The notes below the pieces were generated by a model. It was not told the DNA's origin and ran no database searches. It saw only the letters and a list, made by a program, of their open reading frames with translations. Below are positions 35,306-44,945 of a DNA stretch of 64,000 nucleotides, piece after piece. Source of the stretch: Mucilaginibacter geliditolerans (GTDB lineage Bacteria > Bacteroidota > Bacteroidia > Sphingobacteriales > Sphingobacteriaceae); contig NZ_JACHBY010000012.1 in NCBI RefSeq assembly GCF_014200495.1, positions 69,328 to 133,327 on the forward strand, in the 5' to 3' direction. Position numbers and translations under genes: made by a program. Position 1 is the first letter of the stretch; the number at the start of each line of letters is the position of its first letter.

Positions 35306-35640
35306 AAAGATACTGTTTGACACTTGACCTGAAGGATGACCCGGCATTAATAGCAGAATATGAACATTGGCACAAAAGTGAAAATAGCTGGCCGGAGATT
35401 AATAAAAGCATTAAGGATGCTGGTATTATATTCATGGAAATATATAGGGTAAGTAATAGACTTTTTATGATAATGGCTACCATTGACGCTTTTGATTTTG
35501 GAAGGAAAGCAGTAGCTGATGCCAATAACCCTAAAGTTCAGGAATGGGAGGAATTGATGTGGAAATTTCAGCAGCCGCTGCAATGTGCCAAGCCCGGCGA
35601 GAAATGGGTATTGATGGACAAGATATTTCAATTGAGTTGA
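35302..35640 (+). CDS. L-rhamnose/L-fucose mutarotase family protein
   Basis: A 112-residue protein of the RhaM/FucM-like (DUF718) fold: a ferredoxin-like dimer with RYCLTLDLKDDPALIAEYEHWH at the N terminus, AGIIFMEIYRVSNRLFMIM in the centre and WEELMWKFQQPL at the end. The His in the EHWH segment and the Tyr in IYR are the usual catalytic positions. It interconverts anomers of a 6-deoxysugar so the dehydrogenase always has its preferred form. Translational coupling with the aldo/keto reductase gene and the fucosidase downstream point to L-fucose. Confidence 0.85.
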   Translation: MKRYCLTLDLKDDPALIAEYEHWHKSENSWPEINKSIKDAGIIFMEIYRVSNRLFMIMATIDAFDFGRKAVADANNPKVQEWEELMWKFQQPLQCAKPGEKWVLMDKIFQLS

Positions 35641-35643
35641 TAT

Positions 35644-35715
35644 ATGTTAAAGGTTGATTCGCATCAGCATTTCTGGTAATACGACCCAGTTCGACATGGA
35701 TAGATCGTATGAGGG
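35644..35715 (+). pseudogene. Remnant of an amidohydrolase-2 (L-fuconolactonase-like) gene start
   Basis: Reading from the ATG at 35644 gives MLKVDSHQHFW, a stop, YDPVRHG, a second stop, then I and V before a third stop. MxxVDSHQHFWxYDP is the start of the amidohydrolase-2 family that contains L-fuconolactonase; the HxH is its metal motif. Nothing of the rest of the gene remains before the next gene at 35777. It starts 4 bp after the mutarotase stop, in exactly the place expected for the second enzyme of the pathway. Confidence 0.8.
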
Positions 35716-35776
35716 TTAATAGAATAGTTTTATCAGAAGTATCATTAAATTTTATAAATATATAAATACCGGAATA

Positions 35777-36802
35777 ATGGAAATACTAACATGCATCGAG
35801 CCGGGAATACTCGATTATGGAGAACGAAAGAAGCCAGTGTTAATCAAAGATCACGCGATAATCAAGATCAAAAGGATTGGCATTTGCGGAACCGACTTGC
35901 ATGCATTTGAAGGTACCCAACCCTTTTTTAACTATCCTCGGGTGTTAGGGCACGAACTCTCCGGAGAATTAGTAGCATTTGATAATGCGCCTGGATTTGA
36001 AATTAATGAAAGCGTAACTTTTACGCCATACTTTAGTTGTGGGCATTGCATAGCATGCCGGTCGGGCAATACGAATTGTTGTGTTAGCATTCAAGTTTGC
36101 GGTGTACATATAGATGGGGGAATGGCTGAATACCTGATGGTTCCTTCGCATACCTTGTTGCATGGTGAGGGACTTAGTTTTGATGAGCTGGCGCTTGTTG
36201 AACCATTGGCCATAGGTGCTCACGGCATCAGACGTGCAGCCGTTACAGGTGGTGAGTTTGTGTTGATAATTGGTGCCGGGCCTATTGGTTTAGGCACGAT
36301 GGAGTTTGCCAAGCTACGCGGTGCAAAAGTAATTGCTTTAGATATTAATGAAGAGCGACTTAACTTTTGCCGGGAAATACTTAATGTAGATTATACTATC
36401 AATGCTTCCTCTGTTGATGTGGTACAGCAATTAAAAGATATAACCGGCGGAGATATGCCAACTGTAGTTATTGATGCGACAGGAAATCTTAAAGCTATTA
36501 ATAACGCCTTTCAATACCTGGCACATGGAGGCAGGTATGTTTTAATAGGATTGCAAAAAGGGGATATATGCTTCAGCCACCCTGAATTTCATAAACGGGA
36601 AGCCACTTTGATGAGCAGCAGAAATGCCACTGTTTTGGATTTTGATTATGTAATCAATTCTATCAAAAAAGGATTAATAACCCCTTTAAAGTATATAACG
36701 CACAGGGTGAAATTCAGTGAGGTTAAAAGAGACTTTACAAGTTGGCTAAAACCGGAAAACGGTGTGATAAAGGCTATGATTTCAATGGATGATATCTATT
36801 AA
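35777..36802 (+). CDS. Zinc-binding medium-chain alcohol/polyol dehydrogenase
   Basis: A 341-residue MDR enzyme. The catalytic zinc ligands are in GICGTDLHAF (Cys), VLGHELSGE (His and Glu), and the structural zinc has four Cys in FSCGHCIACRSGNTNCC. The NAD fold shows IIGAGPIGLGTMEFAK and the acidic ALDINEERL, which favours NAD. Relatives oxidise sugar acids, sorbitol or threonine. In the fucose operon it most likely oxidises an intermediate such as a deoxy-sugar acid; the exact substrate is inference. It follows the fuconolactonase relic and precedes GH29. Confidence 0.82.
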   Translation: MEILTCIEPGILDYGERKKPVLIKDHAIIKIKRIGICGTDLHAFEGTQPFFNYPRVLGHELSGELVAFDNAPGFEINESVTFTPYFSCGHCIACRSGNTNCCVSIQVCGVHIDGGMAEYLMVPSHTLLHGEGLSFDELALVEPLAIGAHGIRRAAVTGGEFVLIIGAGPIGLGTMEFAKLRGAKVIALDINEERLNFCREILNVDYTINASSVDVVQQLKDITGGDMPTVVIDATGNLKAINNAFQYLAHGGRYVLIGLQKGDICFSHPEFHKREATLMSSRNATVLDFDYVINSIKKGLITPLKYITHRVKFSEVKRDFTSWLKPENGVIKAMISMDDIY

Positions 36803-36844
36803 GGGCCTTCCTAACAGTATATAAAAAACACAAATACATTTTCA

Positions 36845-38491
36845 ATGAAAAGAAGGACATTAATAAAAGGTTTAGCCACAGGACTATCTTCTATATACCT
36901 GTCGAAACTTTACGGAAGTAGTTTATTGCAAACTCATTCACATTCGGGTATTGCTGCCGGGCCATTTGAGCCAACATGGAAGTCGCTGGCGCAATATCAA
37001 GTTCCCGATTGGTTTCGCGATGCCAAGTTTGGGATATGGGCGCACTGGGGGCCACAATGCCAACCAGAACGTGGTGACTGGTATGCCCGTGGTATGTACG
37101 AAGAGGGCAGCGACCAATATAACTACCACATTCAAAAATATGGGCACCCTTCAAAATTTGGCTTCAAGGATGTGATCAATGATTGGAAAGCCGAGAACTG
37201 GGATCCTGGTGAATTGGTTGGCTTATACAAACGTGCCGGTGCCAAATACTTTATGGCTTTGGCTAATCATCATGATAACTTTGATTTATATGATAGCAAA
37301 TACCAGCAATGGAATTCTACAAAAATTGGCCCTAAGAAAGATCTGATTGGCGGCTGGGCTAAAGCTGCTAAACAACATGACCTGCCTTTTGGTGTCACAG
37401 TGCATGCCTCGCACCCATGGACCTGGTACGAGGTTGCCCAACGGGCGGATAAAAGTGGACCTTACGCGGGCATCCCTTACGATGGCAAGCTTAACAAGGC
37501 AGATGGTGCAGGCAAATGGTGGAACGGGTATGATCCACAGGAATTGTATGCCCAAAATCATGCCTTGAGTCAGGATAGCCTTGACGACAATAGCATGGGC
37601 GGCCATTGGGCCTGGGGCAATGGCGCAAGTATACCTGATAAAGCCTATTGTGATAAATTTTTTAACCGCACTATTGAACTGATTGACAAGTACGGCCCCG
37701 AGCTCATTTATTTTGATGACAGTGTGCTACCGCTTTGGCCAATAAGTGATGTGGGCCTAAAAATAGCAGCGCATATGTATAATACCAGTATTAAAAAGCA
37801 CGGCGAGTTGCAGGCAGCATTGTTTGGCAAAATACTGGATGAGCAGCAACGCAAATGTATGATATGGGATATTGAACGCGGGCAAAGCAACCAGATTGAG
37901 CCACTGCCCTGGCAAACGGATACCTGCATTGGCAATTGGCATTATGACCGCCGTATTTATGATAATAAAAGTTATAAAAGCGCCAAAACAGTGATCCATA
38001 CGCTGGCTGATGTGGTAAGCAAAAACGGCAATCTATTGTTAAACATCCCGGTACGCGGTGATGGCACTATTGACAGCGAAGAACGCGCAGTTGTTGAAGA
38101 AGTTGCCGCCTGGATGCAGATCAACAGTGAAGCTATTTATGGTACACGACCGTGGAATGTGTTTGGTGAGGGCCCGGCTATGGAGTCGGCGGCACCAATC
38201 AGCGCACAGGGATTTAACGAAGGTAAGGGTAAACCACTTGGGGCTGAAGATTTTCGCTTTACAACCAAGGGCAAAACGCTTTATGCTGTTATGATGGGCT
38301 GGCCAAAAGACAATAGCGCTCTAATAAAAAAATTAGCGGCCAGTGATCTGACTGGTAAAGTAAGCGAGGTGAAACTGCTTGGAAATGATAAGTTGAGTTT
38401 TGAGCAAACCGCGGCAGGCCTCAAGGTCAAGCTGCCGGAACAGTCTCCGGGGAAAAATGCATTCGTTTTAAAAATAGAAGGAGCTATTTAG
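36845..38491 (+). CDS. GH29 alpha-L-fucosidase
   Basis: A 548-residue exported enzyme with a twin-Arg-like or lipid-less signal start (MKRRTLIKGLATGLSSIYL). The GH29 core is clear: WFRDAKFGIWAHWGPQC, YMEEGS-like substrate segment (GMYEEGSDQY), AKYFMALANHHDNFDLYDS and HASHPWTWYE. The nucleophile is the first Asp of IYFDDSVLPLW (about residue 291). Retaining fucosidases of this family release terminal alpha-L-fucose; in xyloglucan the fucose sits on galactose. It lies between the fucose-catabolic genes and GH97 in one transcript (9 bp to the next gene), so release and use of fucose are linked. Confidence 0.93.
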   Translation: MKRRTLIKGLATGLSSIYLSKLYGSSLLQTHSHSGIAAGPFEPTWKSLAQYQVPDWFRDAKFGIWAHWGPQCQPERGDWYARGMYEEGSDQYNYHIQKYGHPSKFGFKDVINDWKAENWDPGELVGLYKRAGAKYFMALANHHDNFDLYDSKYQQWNSTKIGPKKDLIGGWAKAAKQHDLPFGVTVHASHPWTWYEVAQRADKSGPYAGIPYDGKLNKADGAGKWWNGYDPQELYAQNHALSQDSLDDNSMGGHWAWGNGASIPDKAYCDKFFNRTIELIDKYGPELIYFDDSVLPLWPISDVGLKIAAHMYNTSIKKHGELQAALFGKILDEQQRKCMIWDIERGQSNQIEPLPWQTDTCIGNWHYDRRIYDNKSYKSAKTVIHTLADVVSKNGNLLLNIPVRGDGTIDSEERAVVEEVAAWMQINSEAIYGTRPWNVFGEGPAMESAAPISAQGFNEGKGKPLGAEDFRFTTKGKTLYAVMMGWPKDNSALIKKLAASDLTGKVSEVKLLGNDKLSFEQTAAGLKVKLPEQSPGKNAFVLKIEGAI

Positions 38492-38500
38492 CACATTCTT

Positions 38501-40453
38501 ATGAGTCTGAAATTTCATTACGCCCTGAGTGCTGTCATTTTACTGGCAGTTCCTTGTTTTGCACAAACTTTTAAGCTGGTATCACCGGATAAAAGAACTG
38601 TTGTAGAAATAAACAACGATAACCGGTTGCAATATACTGTTTCCAGTAACGGTTTAACAGTCATCCATCCTTCATCACTTGGGTTCGAGTTTAAGGATGA
38701 ACCGGCTATTGGCGCCAATATGAGCATAATCGGTCATGTGGAACATGCCGTTGACCAAACCTGGATACCGGTGGTAAAAACAAAGCACCAGGTTATAAGT
38801 GATCGTTATAACGAATTGGTGTTGTCATTGGTAGAGAAATCCGGGCAGTTGCGCCGGATGAATGTGTATTTCAGGATTTATAATGATGGTGTCGCTTTTC
38901 GTTATCAGTTATTTGGGGCGGATAAAATCGGTGACCGGCAGATAACCAGGGAACTTACCAGCTTTAATTTACCAGCCGCTGCAAAGGCCTGGGTTGCAGA
39001 TTATGGCAGTTATACCTCCTCGCAAGAGTCCGAGTTCCAGCCGAGAACCCTGAACCACATCACGGAAAAAACAATTGCCGGCTTACCCTTACTGGTAGAA
39101 TTGGATGGGCGCCATTACGCGGCTATTACAGAAGCAAATATTGATAATTATCCGGGATTTTATATAGGAGCGCTAAAAACGGATACCGGTGCGACCGATA
39201 AAATCGACCTGGTCACCAAGTTGTCGCCTTTGCCAGGCGAAGGGGAGGACGGGGTTAAGGCCCGGTTTACAAATGATCTGCTCACACCCTGGCGTGTGAT
39301 CATGCTGGCGGATTCGCCGGGCAAATTAATTGAATCGGAGTTGATACAGAATTTGAACCCTCCCTGTGCGCTAAAAGATGCCAGCTGGGTTAAACCTGGT
39401 ATGAGTGCCTGGGATAACTGGTGGAGTGGCGACGTGAAAATGGATATGCCAACCATCAAAAAATATATAGACATGGCATCGGCACAACACTGGCCCTATA
39501 TGCTCATTGATTGGCAATGGTATGGGGCATTTAACAAACCGGAGGCGGATATTACCAAGCCTGCGGCACAATTAAATATGCCGGAAATTTTAGCATACGC
39601 TAAAGCCAAAAAGGTTAGATGCTGGCTTTGGTTATACAGTTCTGATGTTAACCGAAATGATAATTTTGAAAAGGCTTTTCCAATTTATGAACAATGGGGT
39701 ATTGCCGGGATAAAAATTGATTTTATGGACCGGGACGATCAGCAAATGGTAAACTGGTATCATCGGATTATTGAAACAGCTGCAAAATATCACCTAATGG
39801 TTGATTTTCATGGCGCTTATAAACCGGATGGAATTATTCGCACCTACCCGAATATGATCACCCGTGAAGGCGTTTTAGGAGAAGAGTATTCCAAGTTTTC
39901 AACCAGGATAACAGCGGGGCACAATACCACATTGCCATTTACACGTATGCTGGCCGGGCCAATGGACTATACTCCTGGTGGATTTTTGAATGTAAAAAAG
40001 GATAAGTTCAGAATGGGTAGTCCTACCGAGATAATGAACAGTCGCTGTGCTGAACTAGCAAAATTTGTGATTTACGAAAGCCCATTTACTGTTTACTGCG
40101 ATGCACCAGAGCATATTTTAGGCCAGCCCGGAGCTGATTTCTTAAACAATATGCCTACGGTTTGGGATGATATCAGGGTACTTGGTGGGTTTCCCGGCGA
40201 ATATATCATTATTGCCAAAAGAAGCGGAAAATATTGGTACGTTGGCGCAATGACCAATGACTCTGGAAGGACAATTCAATTAAAAATGGATTTTTTGCCG
40301 CCGGGTAAATATACATTATTATCCTGGGCGGATGTCTTATCCTCACCCTCCAATTTAATACGATCTGAAAGAGAGGTTTCGGCAAGTTCAGTTATCAATA
40401 TTCATTTGGACGCCGCGGGAGGATGGACTGCGAAGATTGTGGCCAATCATTAA
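38501..40453 (+). CDS. GH97 family glycoside hydrolase, probably retaining alpha-galactosidase type
   Basis: A 650-residue protein with a signal peptide ending in CFAQ. The N-terminal beta-sandwich domain (residues 25-280: LVSPDKRTVVEI, VYFRIYNDGVAFRY) is followed by the GH97 barrel (WDNWWSGDVKMD, MLIDWQWYG) and an all-beta C terminus. AGIKIDFMDRDD places an Asp at about 407, the nucleophile position of retaining alpha-galactosidase-type GH97 members; inverting SusB-like enzymes have Gly there. REGVLGEEYSKF supplies the acid/base Glu. Some galactose in side chains could be its target. It is last in the operon starting at 32910. Confidence 0.9.
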   Translation: MSLKFHYALSAVILLAVPCFAQTFKLVSPDKRTVVEINNDNRLQYTVSSNGLTVIHPSSLGFEFKDEPAIGANMSIIGHVEHAVDQTWIPVVKTKHQVISDRYNELVLSLVEKSGQLRRMNVYFRIYNDGVAFRYQLFGADKIGDRQITRELTSFNLPAAAKAWVADYGSYTSSQESEFQPRTLNHITEKTIAGLPLLVELDGRHYAAITEANIDNYPGFYIGALKTDTGATDKIDLVTKLSPLPGEGEDGVKARFTNDLLTPWRVIMLADSPGKLIESELIQNLNPPCALKDASWVKPGMSAWDNWWSGDVKMDMPTIKKYIDMASAQHWPYMLIDWQWYGAFNKPEADITKPAAQLNMPEILAYAKAKKVRCWLWLYSSDVNRNDNFEKAFPIYEQWGIAGIKIDFMDRDDQQMVNWYHRIIETAAKYHLMVDFHGAYKPDGIIRTYPNMITREGVLGEEYSKFSTRITAGHNTTLPFTRMLAGPMDYTPGGFLNVKKDKFRMGSPTEIMNSRCAELAKFVIYESPFTVYCDAPEHILGQPGADFLNNMPTVWDDIRVLGGFPGEYIIIAKRSGKYWYVGAMTNDSGRTIQLKMDFLPPGKYTLLSWADVLSSPSNLIRSEREVSASSVINIHLDAAGGWTAKIVANH

Positions 40454-40555
40454 GCACGAACTTTTCTTACCCGGAATCTGTCGGCATGATATGCGGTATC
40501 CTAGATTATTCAAACTTTGTTGTTTTATCCTTTAAGCAAAGTCTTTTTAGTAATT

Positions 40556-40620
40556 GAACTTTTCGTACTCCATTTGTTAACTTTTGTACCCGGTAATTCA
40601 ATTTTCATTGCTATAATTTT
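40556..40620 (+). promoter_or_regulatory. Promoter/operator module 1 of 3 (upstream of GH35)
   Basis: The module starts GAACTTTTCGTACTCCATTT, continues ACTTTTGTACCC at a fixed distance, and ends CTATAATTTT. TTTCGTACTC (40561-40570) and TTTTGTACCC (40582-40591) are a direct repeat with a 21-bp period, the spacing expected for a dimeric AraC-type DNA-binding domain. TAATTTTG (40613-40621, TAnnTTTG type) is the -7 box. The start codon of GH35 is about 110 bp downstream. Confidence 0.8.
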
Positions 40621-40733
40621 GCCCGTCAATCAGAAAAAATTGATAAGGTTTTTAACAGAAAGCAGACTACATTACAAATTATATATTCAGTAGGCACTTG
40701 TTTTTTTGTTGAATCATCAGAAAGATTTATTTA

Positions 40734-42407
40734 ATGAAAAAATTAATTCTACTCACTTTTTTATTTTCTGCAGCTATACAATTTAATTGTTTATACGCGC
40801 AGCAATTACCTCAATTAAAGCATGAGGGTAATATAACCAGATTGTATGTTGATGGTAAGCCATTTATTATGGTCGCTGGAGAGTTGCATAACTCTACATC
40901 CTCCAATTTAACATATTTACACCCCATTTTTCCCAAATTAAAAGAAATGGGACTTAATACAGTTCTCGCATCTATTGCATGGGAACAATTCGAACCTCAG
41001 GAGGGTAAATTTGATTATTCTATTATTGATGGGATCATATCCCAGGCTCGTGAAAACAAACTAAAACTTTGTCTCCTATGGTTTGGAAGCTGGAAAAATG
41101 GACTTTCCACGTATCCGCCACTTTGGGTAAAAAAAGATTCAAAACGTTTTTTTAAACTGAAGCAAAGTAATGGGAACACCGGCGAAGTAATTTCACCTTT
41201 TTGCAGGGAAGCGCAAATTGCAGATGCTAAGGCATTTGTGCAATTAATGAGACGGATAAAGGAAATAGACAAAGAGCATACTGTAGTAATGATTCAGACC
41301 GAAAACGAAGTTGGAGCATTCCAGGATATCGATTACAATAAACAAGCACTTGATTTATTTAATTCGCAGGTTCCGGAAACCTTAATCCGGTATTTACAAA
41401 AAAATACAAATAATTTGAGTCCTGAAATCAAAGATGTTTGGCAAAAAAATGGGAGTAAAACTGAAGGTACATGGTCTGAAATTTTTGCAGATACCATGAA
41501 AAGTGCACAAAATTTCTTTATGACCTGGCAATATGCCCAATATATAAATGAAATATGCCGCCTAGGTAAAAAGGAATTGAACCTTCCAATGTATGTAAAT
41601 GCCTGGCTGGTTCAAAAATCTACTGATTTACCAGGAGTATATCCAAACGGCGGCCCTGAATCCAGAGTAATTGATATTTACAAAGCCATTGCACCTGATA
41701 TCGATATCTGCGCACCTGATATTTATGCGCCTAATTATAAAGAAATATTGTCGATGTATCATCGTCCTGATAATCCGCTTTTTATTCCCGAAAGCACCAC
41801 TGAACAGGCACGGGCTTTTTATGCCTATGCAGAGCATGATGCCATTTGCTTTTCTCCATTTGGCATTGAAGACGCTTATACCAATTTAGCCTATCGCCAG
41901 GCAATCTCTGTAATAAATGAATTAATGCCTTACCTATTAAAATATCAGGGTACAGGTAAAATGCGGGGATTTATGCGCATTAAAAACAGGGCGGCCGACA
42001 CGCTTGTATTCGGCGGGGATAAAGTAATTGTAGCCTATAATAATTGGGACGATACAGGATATGGCCTGGTTATTCAAACTGCTCCGGATGAATATTTAGT
42101 AGCAGGCATTACTGCACAACTAAGATTTGAATCCCAGAATCCATCAAAAAAGATTCGTATTGGCCAGGTGTTTGAAGGAAAGTTTGAAGGAGGGCAGTGG
42201 ATAACTACCCGTATGCTTAATGGCGACGAAACCTGGCATAATGACTGTCTGATTGTAACAGGGCGTAAAGCGATGATCTCTCAAACTGTGGAAGGACAGA
42301 TAGTTCCTCCCCAGCCGGGACCTAACCAATCTGCATTAGAATCAGCTAAGAGTACAGAAGTTCAAACTCCCGCGATCTATAAAGTGGTTACTTATGAATT
42401 GAAATGA
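40734..42407 (+). CDS. GH35 beta-galactosidase with C-terminal DUF5597-like domain
   Basis: A 557-residue secreted enzyme with a signal peptide ending in LYAQ. The GH35 barrel shows FIMVAGELHNSTSSNL at the start, LNTVLASIAWEQFEPQEGKFDY, the acid/base Glu192 in IQTENEVGAF and the nucleophile Glu353 in FIPESTTEQA. About 150 residues at the C terminus form a beta-rich domain as in DUF5597-containing GH35 proteins. It should remove terminal beta-galactose from side chains, after GH29 has removed fucose. It has its own copy of the 65-nt regulatory module (40556-40620). Confidence 0.9.
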   Translation: MKKLILLTFLFSAAIQFNCLYAQQLPQLKHEGNITRLYVDGKPFIMVAGELHNSTSSNLTYLHPIFPKLKEMGLNTVLASIAWEQFEPQEGKFDYSIIDGIISQARENKLKLCLLWFGSWKNGLSTYPPLWVKKDSKRFFKLKQSNGNTGEVISPFCREAQIADAKAFVQLMRRIKEIDKEHTVVMIQTENEVGAFQDIDYNKQALDLFNSQVPETLIRYLQKNTNNLSPEIKDVWQKNGSKTEGTWSEIFADTMKSAQNFFMTWQYAQYINEICRLGKKELNLPMYVNAWLVQKSTDLPGVYPNGGPESRVIDIYKAIAPDIDICAPDIYAPNYKEILSMYHRPDNPLFIPESTTEQARAFYAYAEHDAICFSPFGIEDAYTNLAYRQAISVINELMPYLLKYQGTGKMRGFMRIKNRAADTLVFGGDKVIVAYNNWDDTGYGLVIQTAPDEYLVAGITAQLRFESQNPSKKIRIGQVFEGKFEGGQWITTRMLNGDETWHNDCLIVTGRKAMISQTVEGQIVPPQPGPNQSALESAKSTEVQTPAIYKVVTYELK

Positions 42408-42504
42408 AAATATGCTGTTTTAGAGTTGATGAAAGTCCGCAACTCAGCGATCATTTTGTTAAAATACAATCCTCCCGGATAAAAGTTGATATTTCTTCCA
42501 AATT

Positions 42505-42569
42505 GAACATTTCACACTCTATTTAAAGACTTTTGTACCCGTCCAACCATTTTTCTCTTCTATAATTTT
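42505..42569 (+). promoter_or_regulatory. Promoter/operator module 2 of 3 (upstream of GH5-ricin)
   Basis: Same 65-nt layout as at 40556: GAACATTTCACACTCTATTT, then GACTTTTGTACCC, then TATAATTTT at the end. The direct repeat is TTTCACACTC (42510-42519) and TTTTGTACCC (42531-42540), again 21 bp apart. It lies almost 490 bp before the GH5 start, so the transcript has a long leader that includes a small ORF at 42758-42991. Confidence 0.78.
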
Positions 42570-42757
42570 ACTGCCAGGTTAATAAACTTAATAGTGCCTA
42601 AAACATTGTAGTTAAATTTTGGCTGTTGTTGTCACGCCTGCGCTCGATGCTATTAAAGTACGTTTGTTTTATTAACTATCCGCCCGCCTTGCGGAAAAAA
42701 AATTAGCCAATTATATACATACGCCTTTTCAGACTTGTTTTTATTTCATATTGAAAA

Positions 42758-42991
42758 ATGAAGCTGATATTAAATTCATCTGTAGCCAAAACGGTTACGG
42801 GCTTATTATTAGTTTTTTTAAGCCAGTATAATACTGTAAAAAGCTACTGGTACACCTTGCAAAAAATGTTAGATGGTGATAATACCGGCCCGAAGGCGGT
42901 AATAAATCAAACTACCATTATCAGCACGTATGTAAAACCTGGTGGCTATATAATAAGCCTCCTTAATCTATCCAGTTGCCTAACACCTTAA
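42758..42991 (+). CDS. Possible small ORF in the leader of the GH5 transcript
   Basis: A 77-residue frame with a signal-like start (KLILNSSVAKTVTGLLLVFL) and no recognised domain. It lies between promoter module 2 and the GH5 gene. The tail after residue 35 looks like translated non-coding DNA, so it may be the relic of a secreted-protein gene. Low confidence. Confidence 0.25.
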   Translation: MKLILNSSVAKTVTGLLLVFLSQYNTVKSYWYTLQKMLDGDNTGPKAVINQTTIISTYVKPGGYIISLLNLSSCLTP

Positions 42992-43054
42992 ATTCCAAAT
43001 AACCAATTATTCACTGCGGCAAAATTGATGCGCCGCGATTTAACCAATTTTATT

Positions 43055-44758
43055 ATGAAAAAAACTTTAAATTATTTTTTATGCATCCTGGCAATCCTGG
43101 CATTTACAAGATGCAGTAAGAGCGAAATTGCTAATCCAAGTGCTAAATCGTTTATGACAAAAAAAGGTAGCGGCAAATCAAATTTAGCTTCGTACCCGAG
43201 TTGGAACACTAACCCGATCGCGCCAGATCAAACAGGGATGACCAGTACCGCGACTCAAATTGCTGCCAACATCACGTTAGGGATTAATATCGGCAATACC
43301 ATGGAAGCTCCCGGTAACGAACAAGGATGGGGAAACCCCATGATTACCCAGGCGCTAATTGACAGCTATAAACAAAGGGGTTTTAATGCCATACGAATCC
43401 CTTGTAATTGGGATTGGTCGCACATTATAAACACGTCAACAGAACAAATAGACCCGGCCTGGCTTTCCCGTGTGCAGACGGTTGTCCAATACTGCGTTAA
43501 CGATGGCATGTATGTGATATTAAATATACATTGGGACAACGGATGGTTGCAGAGCAATGATACAGTTACCGCGCAGGCTGCAACCAATGCTAAACAAAAG
43601 GCGCTTTGGGAACAAATTGCAACGCAAATGCGCGGTTTTGACCAACACCTGCTATTTGCCAGCACGAACGAACCGGGTGGGAACACTGCCGCCGCAATGA
43701 GTGTTCTGCTTTCGTATCATCAAACATTTATCAACGCGGTAAGGTCAACCGGTGGGCACAACAGCTACAGGACCCTGGTTATTCAAGGGCCGGGCGGAGC
43801 TGATATTGTTACAACAAACAATCTGATGAACACGATGCCAACCGATCAGGCATCTAATCGTTTGATGGTGGAAGTCCATAACTACACGCCTTACAACTTC
43901 TGTTTGATGGGCTCGGATCAATCATGGGGCAATGTGTTTTATTATTGGGGCTCGGGATATCATACCACCTTCGATGTTGCGCACAATCCGACCTGGGGTG
44001 AGGAATCGACCCTAAGTGGCTACTTCCAAATGATGAAAACAAAGTTTGTTAACAATGGCATCCCGGTAGTAATGGGCGAATTTGCAGTACAGGGCCTGAA
44101 TCTTACAGGAGATACTTTAAACTTCAATCTCGCTTCCAGGGCGTATTGGTATAATTTCAATATGCACCAGGCATTCGCGAACGGTATGCTTCCATTTCTT
44201 TGGGATACCGGTTCGATCGTTAACAGGTCGACTTATGCAGTACAGGATCAACGGGATTTAGCGGCACTTGTACAAGGAGCACAAACTGGCGCATCCTCGG
44301 CATTTCAGGTTGGCAGTGTATACCAGATCATCAACAGGTACAGTTTTAAGCCTTTAGAGATCTGGGGCTGGGGTACTGCTAATGGATCGACGGCAGATCA
44401 ATGGGATTATGCTGCCGGACAAAACCAGCAATTCAAAGTGCTAAACGCGGCCAATGGCAGTTATTTATTAACGCCTATGCATACTAGTGGCAAGTGTTTG
44501 GAAATATATAATTGGTCTGGCGCCAATGGCGGTATTGCGGATATATGGAGTTACACAGGTACAGGCGGGGCTAATCAAAACTGGTTAATTCAGGCAACTG
44601 ATAATGGATATTATAAGATCATAAATGTAAATAGTGGGAAGGCCCTTGAAGTTACTTTAGGGACCAATCCGGCAATTCCATTCAGAAATGGCACTGCGGT
44701 TGATCAATCGAGTTATACTGGAGGAAAAAATCAGCAATGGGGATTTGTGAAAATATAA
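43055..44758 (+). CDS. GH5 (subfamily 4-like) endo-glucanase/xyloglucanase with ricin-type module, lipoprotein
   Basis: I start at ATG 43055 because a lipoprotein signal peptide follows at once (MKKTLNYFLCILAILAFTRC, lipid Cys 20). The product is 567 residues. The catalytic barrel runs from INIGNTMEAPG through GFNAIRIPCNWDW; the acid/base Glu is in FASTNEPGG and the nucleophile Glu in VVMGEFAVQG. The residues resemble GH5_4, which holds most bacterial endo-xyloglucanases. The last 140 residues are a ricin-B-like CBM13 module with repeated QxW motifs (QNQQFKV, ANQNWLI, KNQQWGF). Cell-surface cleavage of the main chain is expected. The paralogue at 59153 has a BACON domain instead. Confidence 0.9.
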   Translation: MKKTLNYFLCILAILAFTRCSKSEIANPSAKSFMTKKGSGKSNLASYPSWNTNPIAPDQTGMTSTATQIAANITLGINIGNTMEAPGNEQGWGNPMITQALIDSYKQRGFNAIRIPCNWDWSHIINTSTEQIDPAWLSRVQTVVQYCVNDGMYVILNIHWDNGWLQSNDTVTAQAATNAKQKALWEQIATQMRGFDQHLLFASTNEPGGNTAAAMSVLLSYHQTFINAVRSTGGHNSYRTLVIQGPGGADIVTTNNLMNTMPTDQASNRLMVEVHNYTPYNFCLMGSDQSWGNVFYYWGSGYHTTFDVAHNPTWGEESTLSGYFQMMKTKFVNNGIPVVMGEFAVQGLNLTGDTLNFNLASRAYWYNFNMHQAFANGMLPFLWDTGSIVNRSTYAVQDQRDLAALVQGAQTGASSAFQVGSVYQIINRYSFKPLEIWGWGTANGSTADQWDYAAGQNQQFKVLNAANGSYLLTPMHTSGKCLEIYNWSGANGGIADIWSYTGTGGANQNWLIQATDNGYYKIINVNSGKALEVTLGTNPAIPFRNGTAVDQSSYTGGKNQQWGFVKI

Positions 44759-44797
44759 CGAAGCATAGATAGATTAATCTTTTTTACAATTTACCCC

Positions 44798-44839
44798 AAA
44801 ACTCTAATACCCCATTTTAAAATAGGGTATTAGAGTTTT
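44798..44839 (+). terminator. Terminator after GH5-ricin
   Basis: AAAACTCTAATACCC (44798-44812) pairs perfectly over 15 bp with GGGTATTAGAGTTTT (44825-44839), then T-rich DNA follows. It separates the GH5 gene from the next promoter module. Confidence 0.9.
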
Positions 44840-44945
44840 TTATATTATATGCTGAGGTTAAGTCTTCCATTATTATGAGCATCCACATTGCATTTGGTTT
44901 TTTTATTTAGAAGGAATGAGCTCTTGGGCGATTTTTTATCGAATT

